From the NCBI GenBank assembly GCA_002083555.1, contig MSXN01000014.1, positions 60,397 to 124,396 of the forward strand: 64,000 bases of DNA, in the 5' to 3' direction. Position numbers and translations under genes: made by a program. The stretch is from Nitrospira sp. ST-bin5. GTDB lineage: Bacteria; Nitrospirota; Nitrospiria; Nitrospirales; Nitrospiraceae. Of the stretch, positions 26,501 through 35,515 are shown piece after piece (position 1 is the first letter of the stretch; the number at the start of each line of letters is the position of its first letter). Below the pieces are notes generated by a model. That model was not told where the DNA came from. It made no database searches and worked only from the letters and a program-made list of their open reading frames with translations.

Positions 26501-27357
26501 GGCAGATTCAATATCCACGTCATCAGCCGGTCCGACCACCGGTCTGGTAGCAACTTGATCATCAGCGCGCGAATCTTCGCATCGCGCCCCACGAGATAGC
26601 GCGTTTTGGGAACGGCAGCCGTCAAGGCATGGACCACGGCATCCGAAACGGCATCGGGGGGAATTGCCCGCGCTGCCGCCTCACCCACGCGCGCCCGGAC
26701 CCCCGCGATCACTCCCGCATAGAGGGTCTTCAATTCTTCCGACGTCGTTGTTTCCAATTCTTCGGCCTTCGTGCCTGATTTCGTCCAGATCGGCGTCGCA
26801 ATCGCGCCCGGCTCCACAATGGAGACCTGAATCCCCCACTGCTGCACCTCAAGGCGCAATGCATCCGTCAACGCTTCCAACGCAAATTTCGATGCCGAGT
26901 ACGGCCCCATCACCGGCATCGCGGCGCGGCCGGCAATCGATCCCATATTCACGATGCGCCCACGCCCCTGGCGAAGCAACGGGAGAAACGCCTGAGTGAC
27001 CGCGATCTGCCCGATCACGTTCACCTCGAACTGCCGGCGCAAATCGGCAATCGGGACCGCCTCCAGCGGACCGACCACCGCAATGCCCGCATTGTTCACC
27101 AGTCCGGCCAAGCCTGCGCTCCCGACCAACGCCGCAACCTGTTGCCGAGCCCGTTCGATCGAACCTGCATCGGTGACATCCAGCAAAATAGGCAGGAGAC
27201 GGACTGAGGCCTTGGCTTTCAAGGCCTCGCCATCTTCTATCCGTCGCACTCCGGCGAACACCGTAAAGCCAAGCCGATCGAGATGCCACGCGCAGGCCGC
27301 GCCGATTCCGGTCGACGCGCCGGTGATGACTATGGCTTGATCCATCAAGAGCCCCAT
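26494..27357 (-). CDS. Short-chain dehydrogenase/reductase (SDR)
   Basis: A classical SDR of 287 residues. The nucleotide-binding TGASTGIG is at about residues 12-19, NNAG near 93, the catalytic Ser in NMGSIAGRA and YSASKFA with Tyr and Lys. Substrate is unknown; sequence style suits NADP(H)-dependent carbonyl reductases. ATG 27357 is preferred because AGAAGGAG lies five bases before it; ATG 27345 is an alternative. It is transcribed toward the barrel protein. Confidence 0.9.
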   Translation of the reverse strand: MGLLMDQAIVITGASTGIGAACAWHLDRLGFTVFAGVRRIEDGEALKAKASVRLLPILLDVTDAGSIERARQQVAALVGSAGLAGLVNNAGIAVVGPLEAVPIADLRRQFEVNVIGQIAVTQAFLPLLRQGRGRIVNMGSIAGRAAMPVMGPYSASKFALEALTDALRLEVQQWGIQVSIVEPGAIATPIWTKSGTKAEELETTTSEELKTLYAGVIAGVRARVGEAAARAIPPDAVSDAVVHALTAAVPKTRYLVGRDAKIRALMIKLLPDRWSDRLMTWILNLPH

Positions 27358-27485
27358 CCCACTCCTTCTCGTGCGTGCCCACTGCAATCGCTCGATTCGT
27401 ATTCCAGCGTGGGATTGTATCCGGCACCCTTGAAAGACACAACGGAAGATCGAACCATAGAAGCCTGTGCTTGTGCTTCCGCGAC

Positions 27486-27653
27486 TCAGGCCGCCCGCCT
27501 GAACGGCACCCCTGACTCAGGTGCGGAGGACGGGCCGGACGGGCCTTTCATCTCAGCCATGTGCCGATGCTCCGCATCACTTTCTCCTGTCAGCGACCAG
27601 ACCAGCAGGCCCACAAGCGCACTTACCGTCACCAGACCAATGAGGATAACCAT
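27486..27653 (-). CDS. Small single-span membrane protein, 55 residues
   Basis: A short frame with GAGGGGG six bases before the ATG encodes a hydrophobic N-terminal span (residues 2-21, VILIGLVTVSALVGLLVWSL), followed by a polar Glu/Pro/Ser tail. No family recognised. It lies between the SDR gene and a larger two-span protein on the same strand; it starts about 110 bases after that gene's stop and may be cotranscribed. Confidence 0.55.
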   Translation of the reverse strand: MVILIGLVTVSALVGLLVWSLTGESDAEHRHMAEMKGPSGPSSAPESGVPFRRAA

Positions 27654-27760
27654 GACCCCCCTCACAATCTGCCGGTAGTCTCATCCTGTTTCCACAAACC
27701 AACCGGCGTTCAACGGGCGGCTGACACCGGCAACGGGAATCAGCCGCCCCCGTCACACAA

Positions 27761-28711
27761 CTACGCCGCCAGGCGATAGACCCAGCGATCACGCTCGCGC
27801 CGAAGATCGGCCGAAACCTTTGCTTCCCGGCTCATGGCGGACAGCCTCAACCCGCTGAAAAACACCGCGCCCATTCCGATCATCGCAGCAAAAAGATACC
27901 CGAGCGGAATCCCTGGCCAGGCCATCGCCGGGTCCGACACCATCACGGCGGCCGTCGGGGTCGTGCTTGCCACCATGATCGTTTCGACCGGTTCCGTCAT
28001 TGTTGCCGTGCGATCCTCCGCCGCCAGCAACGTCCCCAGCTGATATTGATTCGCTCCCCAAGCCTCTTCCAGCCCGGTCCTGGCCTGAGCCATATGAATA
28101 ATCGCTGTGCCCAACTGCTCCTGAACCACGGCCGCCCGAGCGGCATAATCCCGGCTGGCATCCACAATCCAGCGACCAAGCAACGGCTGCCAGGTCGCTG
28201 CGAATGCCCCCTGCATGCGCCCGCCCAATTGCTCCGCGGCACCGATTGCGTCGCGATTGTATTCAGAGACATAGTGATCCGCCGACAGGATCCCGCTGCT
28301 CACGCCGCGCCTGGTGCCATTCACGATGGAACGCCCCATGACCGCCTGGACGCGGGCCGCGTGATCATCGGGCATCGTCGCCGCACGGTCCATGATAAAT
28401 CCGAAGGGACCACCGGGAAGGGATTGCAGGCTATAGTGCGCGAGCAATGCCTGATCCCATTCCAATGTCGCCTGGGCCGTCATGCGGTCGCTCTGCCGCT
28501 GCAGCAACGTGCGCTCGACAATGGCGTGCCCCAGGGCAGGCTGCAGCCACACCATCCCGTTCGCTGAACCGGACAATTGATCATCCATCGCCGGCGGCGT
28601 GGCGACGAGAAAGGTGCCGGTGGTGGCCATGAAGAGGAACAGCGCGCCGAACACAATGGCACACATGCCGAACCCGACGATGATGTCGATACCGCTATAG
28701 CGATAGGTCAT
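27761..28711 (-). CDS. Hypothetical membrane protein, 316 residues, two spans
   Basis: The protein has an N-terminal membrane segment (residues 9-34, IIVGFGMCAIVFGALFLFMA) and a second near residues 271-295 (IPLGYLFAAMIGMGAVFFSG), with a roughly 230-residue region between that is probably periplasmic. The cytosolic C-terminal tail ends SADLRRERDRWVYRLAA. No family recognised. The Shine-Dalgarno GGAGG precedes the ATG. Confidence 0.68.
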   Translation of the reverse strand: MTYRYSGIDIIVGFGMCAIVFGALFLFMATTGTFLVATPPAMDDQLSGSANGMVWLQPALGHAIVERTLLQRQSDRMTAQATLEWDQALLAHYSLQSLPGGPFGFIMDRAATMPDDHAARVQAVMGRSIVNGTRRGVSSGILSADHYVSEYNRDAIGAAEQLGGRMQGAFAATWQPLLGRWIVDASRDYAARAAVVQEQLGTAIIHMAQARTGLEEAWGANQYQLGTLLAAEDRTATMTEPVETIMVASTTPTAAVMVSDPAMAWPGIPLGYLFAAMIGMGAVFFSGLRLSAMSREAKVSADLRRERDRWVYRLAA

Positions 28712-29705
28712 GACAACCTCCTTTCCGCCTCAGGCAATCCGACAAACGGCAGATTAGCCGCGACAGTTCGTGCCTGATTCGGGTGGCTTGATGTGAAGAA
28801 GCGGCACCGGAGACGGTGCCCGACGCGAGAGCCGCCGAACGACCGGTCATTCGCCCCGTTGAGGTACAGTCGACCGCCCGTCTGGTGAGAAGAAAACACC
28901 CGGCAGGTCCGGACCGATGGGTTGAAGCTCCACGGAGGACCATAGCACCACCTACAGAATGAGGCGGCTGCAAGAAGATACTATCAGCCTACGCTCCGGC
29001 GCCGCCCGACGCAAGAGCGGGGAGAGTCCTGCTGCTAGCCGACCTGCGCGAAAGCCTCCGCCCGTTGCTCCATACACCGCACCAAAGTTCTCGCGACCTC
29101 ATTTGCATCGAGGAGAATCCGACACGTAACTGAACGAGGTGTCGGCATTGAAATCGAATCAGGAGATGAATTGCGCATCGTCAGCTGAGAGTTCGCGATC
29201 CGGAATCAGGACTCCATCGAACACCGATGTTGGGGGGTGAAAAGGGCCTTCCATGAAAAATATTTTCATAAGCCCACGTGATCGGATCAGCCGCGCAACC
29301 CGGACCACACGCCCGCCTCATCCCCTCACGCACCCCTTCGACGGAGTATCGGAAACTCAAAATAGCCGAATCGACGACGGTCATCGACTTGCCACACCTC
29401 ACAGTGCGGACAACTGAATGGCCGGAAACTATTGCCAGCAAACAATCTGCGCCGATCGCATTCCTCGTCGCATACGCAAGACGATCATCGACAACCTGAT
29501 TCCCAACGGACCAACTCAGATACGTCACCCTGCCCCAGCCAACCTTCCCGCCTCGCAAAGGGGCGGATCCCAAGATGGGGAAGCCCCGTCCGTTTTCTGA
29601 CCGACCAACAAAATCCGCACGGAAGTAATTTACTCGCCGCGCAATCTCTGCTATACCTGTCACATCGAATCACAACTTTTTACACCGAAGGGGGGTGAAG
29701 TACTC
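28712..29705. other. Stretch without a convincing gene
   Basis: About one kilobase between divergent neighbours. Several frames are open in both directions, including one on the minus strand at 29181-29663, but none has a good Shine-Dalgarno, a recognisable motif or a plausible composition. The sequence just before 29706 (GAAGGGGGGTGA) is the ribosome-binding region of the Lys-rich peptide. Confidence 0.5.
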
Positions 29706-29771
29706 ATGGCCACGAAGAAAGCAGCAGCGAAGAAGCCTGTAAAAAAGGCTGCCGCGAAGAAGAAGAAGTAG
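29706..29771 (+). CDS. Tiny Lys/Ala-rich basic peptide, 21 residues
   Basis: ATG follows a strong GGGGGTGA. The product is MATKKAAAKKPVKKAAAKK plus two Lys, resembling the basic tail of histone H1-like or SAP-type DNA-binding proteins. The encoded peptide contains 11 Lys and 7 Ala. Probably nucleic-acid binding by charge alone. A perfect hairpin follows the stop, which supports real expression. Short Lys-rich peptides of this type are common in Nitrospira genomes (recollection, not checked). Confidence 0.65.
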   Translation: MATKKAAAKKPVKKAAAKKKK

Positions 29772-29780
29772 TCGCACCAT

Positions 29781-29808
29781 GAGGAGGCGACGGTCACGTC
29801 GCCTCCTC
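29781..29808 (+). terminator. Hairpin after the Lys-rich peptide
   Basis: GAGGAGGCGAC at 29781-29791 pairs perfectly with GTCGCCTCCTC at 29798-29808 around GGTCAC. The stem is 11 bases, but the following sequence is only weakly T-rich, so it may stabilise the transcript rather than terminate it. Confidence 0.55.
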
Positions 29809-30195
29809 GCCTCTCTCCCTCCCTCACACTCACATCCCATTCCCGTCATTCCGACTCACAGCTCGAACAAGTTTTTTCCATTCACTTTTCATCGTCGTGT
29901 GTCAGCCAGCTCCATCATCGTTCATACGATCCGATGACACAGCCCCATCAGTGACTCCCCCTCCATATCCCATCCCGACCACCCCGTCCCCGAGTTCCCG
30001 ACCCATTCAAAATCGAAAACTCGCGAGCAGGTCTCATCGCGCTCCAGAACATTCCGATGTGGCGGCATACAGAAGGAAGGGGACAGGGGGAAAGACCAGA
30101 GGGACAAAGGCACAGCTTGGAGAGGAGCAACCCATCACGATCGATCCGCTGGGGTCTGAAGACACTGAGGCAAGAATGCCTTGAGGCAAAAAAAA

Positions 30196-30223
30196 GGGGA
30201 GGTGATGGCCACATCACCTCCCC
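30196..30223 (-). terminator. Strong hairpin with T tract on the minus strand
   Basis: GGGGAGGTGATG at 30196-30207 pairs perfectly with CATCACCTCCCC at 30212-30223 across a four-base loop. On the minus strand it is followed by a run of eight T, the classical terminator form. No minus-strand gene is now recognisable just upstream of it. Confidence 0.6.
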
Positions 30224-30404
30224 GACTTCCTAACCGCCGGGTGAAGACCCAAGGCGACCAAGAAAGCAGCAAGGGGATCTTAGCACGAACAGGCCATAGA
30301 AAACACGATAGAAAAATACTTAATTTTATAACGCAGTTTCAATATGTTACGAGCCACACACCGCAAACATTCCGTCCTGAACAGAGGGAAACGCGGGACT
30401 CACT

Positions 30405-30421
30405 CCCGGGTTCGATCCGGG
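30405..30421 (+). other. T-arm-like sequence, possible tRNA 3' fragment
   Basis: CCCGG-GTTCGAT-CCGGG has the five-base stem and the GTTCGAT loop of a tRNA T-arm. No anticodon arm, D-arm or acceptor partner is visible around it, so it is not a functional tRNA gene. Confidence 0.25.
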
Positions 30422-30529
30422 GCGCTGAAGCCTGAATCAGCATCAGGAAAACGACGACCGAGGTCACCACGAGGCGGTTCGGGGTAGAATCGCGAGTAGG
30501 TAAGCGCCTATTCCCGGGAGATCAACTCG

Positions 30530-31555
30530 ATGCTCGTGACGCCGGAATCTCAACGTCGGAATCAGCGGCACGCATTCACGGCAACCCTCCTGGTAGCCGG
30601 AACGGCGGGATGGCTGACCTGGCTCTTCCCTCTGCTATGGCCCCTCCTCGGACTCTGCCCCTTAGCCTACCGGTGGGTGCGGCGCCCCTGCCTTCGCCGG
30701 ATGGAAATCATGCGGCAACCGTTTCCCGAAGAGCGGGAAGGGATACTTCGCGCGCACGTAGCTTTCTTTCTGGCGCTCGATGAGGCGGGCAAGATTAGAT
30801 TCCGGCAACTGGTCCAGATCTTCCTCGACGAGATACGCATCACCGGTATTCGCACCGACGTGGACGAAACCATCCGCGTGCTGGTGGCAGCCAGTGCGAT
30901 CATCCCGGTCTTCGGCTTTCACGATTGGGACTATCATCGGCTGCATGAAGTGCTAATCTATCCGGATGCGTTCGACGACGCCTACCGGACTAAGGGCGGG
31001 GCAGACGAACACATTCTCGGTATGGTGGGGCTCCATCATTTGAGCGGCGTGATGATCCTCTCCAAGCCGGCGTTACTGGCAGGCTTCTCCCAACAACCAG
31101 GCACGCACAACGTGGGCGTGCACGAATTTGCGCACCTCGTCGAACAGGAGGCCGTCGAATACGGGCTGCCGCCGGAAGTCCCCTGGATGGCGGTCCGCCA
31201 GTGGGTCCGGTACGTGGCGCGGGAACTGGCTCACCCCTCCCCCCGTCGCACGCATGTCAGCGAGTATGCCTATACGAACGAACACGAATTCTTCGCCGTG
31301 CTGGCGGAGTACTTCTTCACGTCCCCTGAGAGATTGAAGCGCCGCGATCCCGCCCTCTATGCCCTGCTGCGGGACCTCTTCCATCAGGACACGGGAGCAC
31401 TCCTCCCCTCCCTGTCGTGGCAGCGGAAGGGACTCAGCCGTAACGCATCCTGCCCCTGCGGCAGCGGGAGGAAATATAAACACTGTTGTCTGAAAAAGAC
31501 GGGAGCGAACGGTAGGAACACAGAAACCACCGAGAGCGCCTCTGGCGGTCAGTAA
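30530..31555 (+). CDS. M90 (MtfA-like) zinc peptidase with C-terminal SEC-C motif
   Basis: MtfA-family peptidases are cytosolic zinc enzymes; E. coli MtfA acts on the glucose regulator Mlc. The zinc motif HEFAH is at residues 198-202 inside VGVHEFAHLVEQEAVEYG, and the third-ligand region YTNEHEFFAVLAEYFF follows 60 residues on. A hydrophobic segment at 14-40 could be a membrane anchor. The final 34 residues carry NASCPCGSGRKYKHCCLKK, the SEC-C zinc motif of SecA tails, which is unusual for this family. The ATG has GGGAGA upstream. Confidence 0.87.
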   Translation: MLVTPESQRRNQRHAFTATLLVAGTAGWLTWLFPLLWPLLGLCPLAYRWVRRPCLRRMEIMRQPFPEEREGILRAHVAFFLALDEAGKIRFRQLVQIFLDEIRITGIRTDVDETIRVLVAASAIIPVFGFHDWDYHRLHEVLIYPDAFDDAYRTKGGADEHILGMVGLHHLSGVMILSKPALLAGFSQQPGTHNVGVHEFAHLVEQEAVEYGLPPEVPWMAVRQWVRYVARELAHPSPRRTHVSEYAYTNEHEFFAVLAEYFFTSPERLKRRDPALYALLRDLFHQDTGALLPSLSWQRKGLSRNASCPCGSGRKYKHCCLKKTGANGRNTETTESASGGQ

Positions 31556-31570
31556 TAACCAGCCACCCTC

Positions 31571-32716
31571 TTAGAACGCGGGCACGCCCTTCACCACATA
31601 ATGCGGCACGAAGCGGCTCTGATTCCCATGGATCAACCCGCGATCCTCACGAATCCCGATCCCCGCGGGCTCATCCCCGATCACCCACGACCCGATCACC
31701 GGATGCCAGCCTTCGAACGCCGGCAACGGCATGTACTGTTGAAAGACCGAGGTTCCCGCATCATAGGGCCCAGACGTTGTCAGGACTTGATCTCCGTTCA
31801 CGATCGAGATATTGGCCCCCTCACGCGACCAAAAGGGTTTCCGAACATAGGCGGGGCAATCCCCCGGTCCTGAGAAGAAGGCGGGCAACAGATTCGGGTG
31901 ATCCAGATACCACTCCCACAATAACGCCAGCAGCCCTTTGTGGCTGAGCACCTGCTTCCAGGCCGGTTCCAGCACCAGCATCGACGAGCGGGAGAGCGCC
32001 TCCGCGAATGCATCCTGACAGAGCCATTCCCAGGGATAGAGCTTGAAGAGCGTCGAGATCGGCTCGTTCCGGTGGTCGACAAACCGCCGACTCCCCGCCT
32101 CCCACCCGATCCGTTCGATCGGCAAGGTCTGCACACGCCATCCCGCCTGGTGCGCCGTATCGGCCAGATAGGTCACCGTCTGCCGGTCCTCGTCGCTCTG
32201 ATCCAGACAGACCAGATGCAGCAGATCGGACGGCGCCTGTTCCCGGATCATGCCCCACTGCCCGACCAACCGCTCATGCAGGCTATTGAATTGATCCGCC
32301 TCGGGACAGGTCTCCCGCAGCCACCCCCATTGGCCGACCGCCGCTTCAATCAAAGAGGTCGGCGTATCGGCGTTGTACTCCAGCATTTTCGGCGCCCCGA
32401 TCCCGTCGTACCAGAAATCGAACCGTCCATAGAGCGACGGCTCCTGCCGCTCCCACGAGTCGATGATGCGCGGACGCCAACCATCGGGGATCCTGAGATC
32501 GGCAAAGCGATCGTCGCGGACAATCCGCTCGACCGCATCGACACAAAGCCGATGCAACGAGGCCGTGGCGGATTCCAGGCAATCGATCTGCGATCCGGTA
32601 AACTCATAGGCCACATCCTCGCGCCAGTAGCCCCCGTCCAGACTGTGATAGGTAAGACCGACCCGGTCGAGTCGCGCCGGCCAATCTACTCGCGGCTGCA
32701 TCGCGCGACGGTACAT
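31571..32716 (-). CDS. Glutathionylspermidine synthase-like ATP-grasp protein
   Basis: The 381-residue protein matches the C-terminal synthetase half of E. coli Gsp and the YgiC/YjfC family. Visible markers are SLDGGYWREDVAYEF and RFDFWYDGIGAPKMLEYNADTPTSLIEAAVGQW, together with SHKGLLALLWEWYLDHPNLLPAF and the C-terminal strip WSREGANISIVNGD, which in Gsp carries metal- and substrate-binding residues. It lacks the amidase half, so synthetase activity on an unknown amine or peptide is inferred. A small gene ends two bases before its start. Confidence 0.88.
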   Translation of the reverse strand: MYRRAMQPRVDWPARLDRVGLTYHSLDGGYWREDVAYEFTGSQIDCLESATASLHRLCVDAVERIVRDDRFADLRIPDGWRPRIIDSWERQEPSLYGRFDFWYDGIGAPKMLEYNADTPTSLIEAAVGQWGWLRETCPEADQFNSLHERLVGQWGMIREQAPSDLLHLVCLDQSDEDRQTVTYLADTAHQAGWRVQTLPIERIGWEAGSRRFVDHRNEPISTLFKLYPWEWLCQDAFAEALSRSSMLVLEPAWKQVLSHKGLLALLWEWYLDHPNLLPAFFSGPGDCPAYVRKPFWSREGANISIVNGDQVLTTSGPYDAGTSVFQQYMPLPAFEGWHPVIGSWVIGDEPAGIGIREDRGLIHGNQSRFVPHYVVKGVPAF

Positions 32717-32718
32717 GA

Positions 32719-33000
32719 CTATAGTCCCTCTTCCGGTTTATAGAATTGTCCGCCGGTCCGGCCAAAGCCGCCTCGCGCACACTCGTTCGTCACCCCATCG
32801 CCTGGGCAACCGTCGGTCTGACTGGGATCCGCTATCGCATCAGACTCCAGCATCGTATCCGCACTATGCCCGGCCGCGATCCACACCATCTCCCCCATGC
32901 CGTCGGCTATCGCAGCCAGACTCACCCGCACGTTGGACGATTGCCGCAGATGAGGAGTCACCGAATCGGACGAGGGCCCATCCGGCCGTTTCTTTACCAT
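32719..33000 (-). CDS. Small hypothetical protein upstream of the Gsp-like gene
   Basis: The 93-residue protein starts MVKKRPDGPSSDSVTPHLRQ after GAAAGG, with no signal or span. It is Gly/Asp-rich at the end (GCPGDGVTNECARGGFGRTGG). No family recognised. Its stop is two bases from the Gsp-like start, which suggests translational coupling; in E. coli the ygiC-type genes also have a small neighbour (ygiB), but I see no similarity to it. Confidence 0.5.
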   Translation of the reverse strand: MVKKRPDGPSSDSVTPHLRQSSNVRVSLAAIADGMGEMVWIAAGHSADTMLESDAIADPSQTDGCPGDGVTNECARGGFGRTGGQFYKPEEGL

Positions 33001-33190
33001 GGAGACCTTTCACAAGAGGAACAGCAGAACAGGGAAGAGGCATCGAGGAGGACAGAGCATCACGGCCCGCTGAGCAGAACCACTTGGACATCTTACACGA
33101 ATTCCGGGCAGGCGAGGTGAGCCAAATACGCGAACGTGAACAGGGAGATCGACAGACCCGATCATCCGGTTCTTCCCGGTGCGGGAACCG

Positions 33191-33919
33191 TTACGAAGCG
33201 CCCAGCACCTCCCTGAAGACTCCGGCAAGATCGTGGAGCGCTTTCCCTCCGTCGCCGACATAGACCGAGCCGTGCATCGTCGCCAGCGTCTTGGGCTGGA
33301 GCGCCGCCAGACGTTTCAAGGTCGCATCCATGAACGGACCATAGGGAAGATAGTTCGCCAGCGGGCCCTTTTGATATTCCACCAGCACGTCCCGGCAGCG
33401 CCCCACGACGTCCGACCCCGTCACCGGCTCCCCATTCCCGCCTTGATGAAGAAGGTCCGAACAGAGGAGCGTCCGCTGCGTCTCTTCAAACAACAGCCCC
33501 GCATCCCAGCAATGCGGCACATGCGGCGTCGCCAGAAAGCGAAACCGGTACTTGCCCGTCTGCAACACTTCGCCGTCCGTCATCCCTTTGGCCGGCCGGA
33601 CCGCAAGACAATCATCCACACTCACGAGCTTGCCCACCAAGCTGCAGACGGCCGTGGCATGCCTGGCCGTCTCCTGCCACTCCGGCAGCGATCCGCACTC
33701 ATCGGCCTCGAAATGACTGAAGCCGATCCAGCGCAGCGACTGGGGATCGATGAGCGCCCCCACGGCCTCCTTCACTGCCGGGAACAGCGCGCGCGGACCG
33801 GTGTGAAAGAGCAGCGGCTCGGCATCGCGCAAGAGGAACTGGCTGAACTGCAGATTGAACGGCTCGAGAAAGGTCGTGATGCGGAACAGGTCCGGAGCGA
33901 CTTCGGTAATCTGCGCCAT
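33191..33919 (-). CDS. MBL-fold di-iron (ODP-like) protein
   Basis: Metallo-beta-lactamase fold with the FprA/ODP iron-site motif: His69, Glu71, Asp73 and Glu74 in SHFEADECG. It also has HVPHCWDAGLLFEETQRTLLCSDLLHQGG and a late His in TMHGSVY. In FprA the pattern HxExD binds two irons that reduce oxygen or NO; here there is no flavodoxin domain, so it resembles standalone oxygen-binding di-iron proteins (ODP), which act as sensors. It is 242 residues. It is separate from the Gsp-like pair by 190 bases. Confidence 0.85.
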   Translation of the reverse strand: MAQITEVAPDLFRITTFLEPFNLQFSQFLLRDAEPLLFHTGPRALFPAVKEAVGALIDPQSLRWIGFSHFEADECGSLPEWQETARHATAVCSLVGKLVSVDDCLAVRPAKGMTDGEVLQTGKYRFRFLATPHVPHCWDAGLLFEETQRTLLCSDLLHQGGNGEPVTGSDVVGRCRDVLVEYQKGPLANYLPYGPFMDATLKRLAALQPKTLATMHGSVYVGDGGKALHDLAGVFREVLGAS

Positions 33920-34116
33920 AGGTCCTCCTCATAGAGTGCGACGGACATCGTACGAGCCCTGTGAGGGCGGGTCAATCCACGCAAACCATTAAGAAGCAGC
34001 GGGAAGAACGGACGCGCCTCCCACGTTCTCGAATAATCCGCTTTCCTGAACTCATTACTGGTAGGATGATAAGGCTCATCCGGTCAGTCTCTCGCATTGA
34101 TGGAAAGGAACTGCAC

Positions 34117-35139
34117 TTGAATACAACAAAAGTCATCGCATCATGCATCGTGCTGGCTCTCATCGGAACCCCGGCCGTCTCCCTGGCGAAGGCCAGAGGC
34201 GGATCCGGCGGAGGCTATTCCAGCGGGTCACGGAGCAGCAGCCCCTCGGGCAGCATCGGCAGCCGGGGCTCACGCACCTATGATCAGAACGGCGCCCAGC
34301 CGATTCAACAATCGACCACTCCGAAACCCGCCGCAGCCGCTCCGCAATCAGCAGCAGCCGGCCAGGGCCCTGCGGCCCAGCCGACGCCGGCATCGCAACC
34401 GTCATTTTTGCAACGCAATCCCCTCCTGGCCGGAATCGTCGGCGGCCTCGCCGGATCCTGGATCGGCCACATGCTCTTCGGCGCCACCGAAAGCAGCGCG
34501 AAGACGGCCGAAGCCGATGAGGCTGTCGGCCAGGCAGCCGGCGCATCCGGCAACAACGGCCTCCTCCTCTTCCTCATGGTCCTGGGAGCCGGAGCCGCCT
34601 ATTACTTCCTTAAAGTCCGGCGGACCCCGGCTCCAGTGTTGTCCGGCATCTCGCGAAGCGGCGCCGTCGCCGGGAGCCTGCTGGCAGAATCCTCAGCGAC
34701 CGCCCTCCGGCCCGCGACAACCGACCTCGACATCACCACGGCGGACACAGCCGCCTTTCAGCAGCTCCTGACCGACATTCAGACCGCCTGGAGCAAGCAG
34801 GACCTGGCAGCATTGAAACGATTCGTCACACCGGAGATGCTGACCTACTTCAGCACCGGCCTGGCTGAGAACGCCAGCCAGGAAATCGAGAACCATGTCG
34901 AAGATGTGGTGCTCGGACGGGCGGACGTCCGCGAAGCCTGGATCGAACATGCGACGCAGTACGCCACGGTGGGGCTCCACTGGAGCGCCCGCGACTATAC
35001 CGTGTCAATGAAGAAGCAGCGCGGAGAGCCGGGCTATCTCATCGACGGCAGCGACGAAAAGCCGGCCGAATCCAGCGAAGTCTGGACCTTCATGCGATTC
35101 GGGGATGGCAAGTGGCTCCTGTCGGCGATTCAACAGTAA
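34117..35139 (+). CDS. Exported Tim44-like domain protein
   Basis: A signal peptide (LNTTKVIASCIVLALIGTPAV; cleavage after LAKA) leads a Gly/Ser-rich low-complexity stretch, then Ala/Pro/Gln-rich linker, a membrane-spanning segment near residues 145-165 (LLLFLMVLGAGAAYYFL), and a C-terminal Tim44-like domain (FQQLLTDIQTAWSKQDLAALKRFVTPEML). The start is TTG 34117, which has GGAAAGGA seven bases upstream; longer upstream extensions lack a signal. Probably inner-membrane anchored, function unknown. Confidence 0.82.
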   Translation: MNTTKVIASCIVLALIGTPAVSLAKARGGSGGGYSSGSRSSSPSGSIGSRGSRTYDQNGAQPIQQSTTPKPAAAAPQSAAAGQGPAAQPTPASQPSFLQRNPLLAGIVGGLAGSWIGHMLFGATESSAKTAEADEAVGQAAGASGNNGLLLFLMVLGAGAAYYFLKVRRTPAPVLSGISRSGAVAGSLLAESSATALRPATTDLDITTADTAAFQQLLTDIQTAWSKQDLAALKRFVTPEMLTYFSTGLAENASQEIENHVEDVVLGRADVREAWIEHATQYATVGLHWSARDYTVSMKKQRGEPGYLIDGSDEKPAESSEVWTFMRFGDGKWLLSAIQQ

Positions 35140-35171
35140 CCAGCAGCGGGACACGCGGCACGATCGGCGGA

Positions 35172-35399
35172 TCACCCGCCGATCGTGAGCCAGAGATACG
35201 GCGTCAGATAGTAGGCCGCGAAGGACAGGAACACCCCGCTGACCGCCCCGAACAGACCTGCCACATAGAGCCCGGCGAAGGGGGACAGAAACACAATGAG
35301 GATCATCAGCAGCGCAAGCGATCGATGGCCCTCATAGAACCGCCGGCGGTATTCGGAGTTGAAGGAATCCATGAGAGAAGGATGGGAAGGACTCGGCAT
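35172..35399 (-). CDS. Small two-span membrane protein
   Basis: A 75-residue product with soluble N-terminus (MPSPSHPSLMDSFNSEYRRR) and two hydrophobic stretches, LALLMILIVFLSPFAGLYVA and LFGAVSGVFLSFAAYYL. ATG 35399 has no Shine-Dalgarno, but TATACT lies six bases upstream on its strand, so the transcript may be leaderless; ATG 35372 is an alternative. It is convergent with the Tim44-like gene. Confidence 0.5.
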   Translation of the reverse strand: MPSPSHPSLMDSFNSEYRRRFYEGHRSLALLMILIVFLSPFAGLYVAGLFGAVSGVFLSFAAYYLTPYLWLTIGG

Positions 35400-35515
35400 A
35401 GGCAGAGTATAGAACAACGCCCCCATCCAATGCATGCGGGACAGCACGCGCGCCCCGGACACCAGTCTCCAACGAGCCGGGAGCCGTAGAAGCGGTTGTC
35501 GATCGAGCGGAACGG

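Noticed and set aside
29181..29663. 160-residue minus-strand frame in the gene-poor stretch
   Set aside because: No Shine-Dalgarno, no recognised motif, poor coding character. Possible but not supported.
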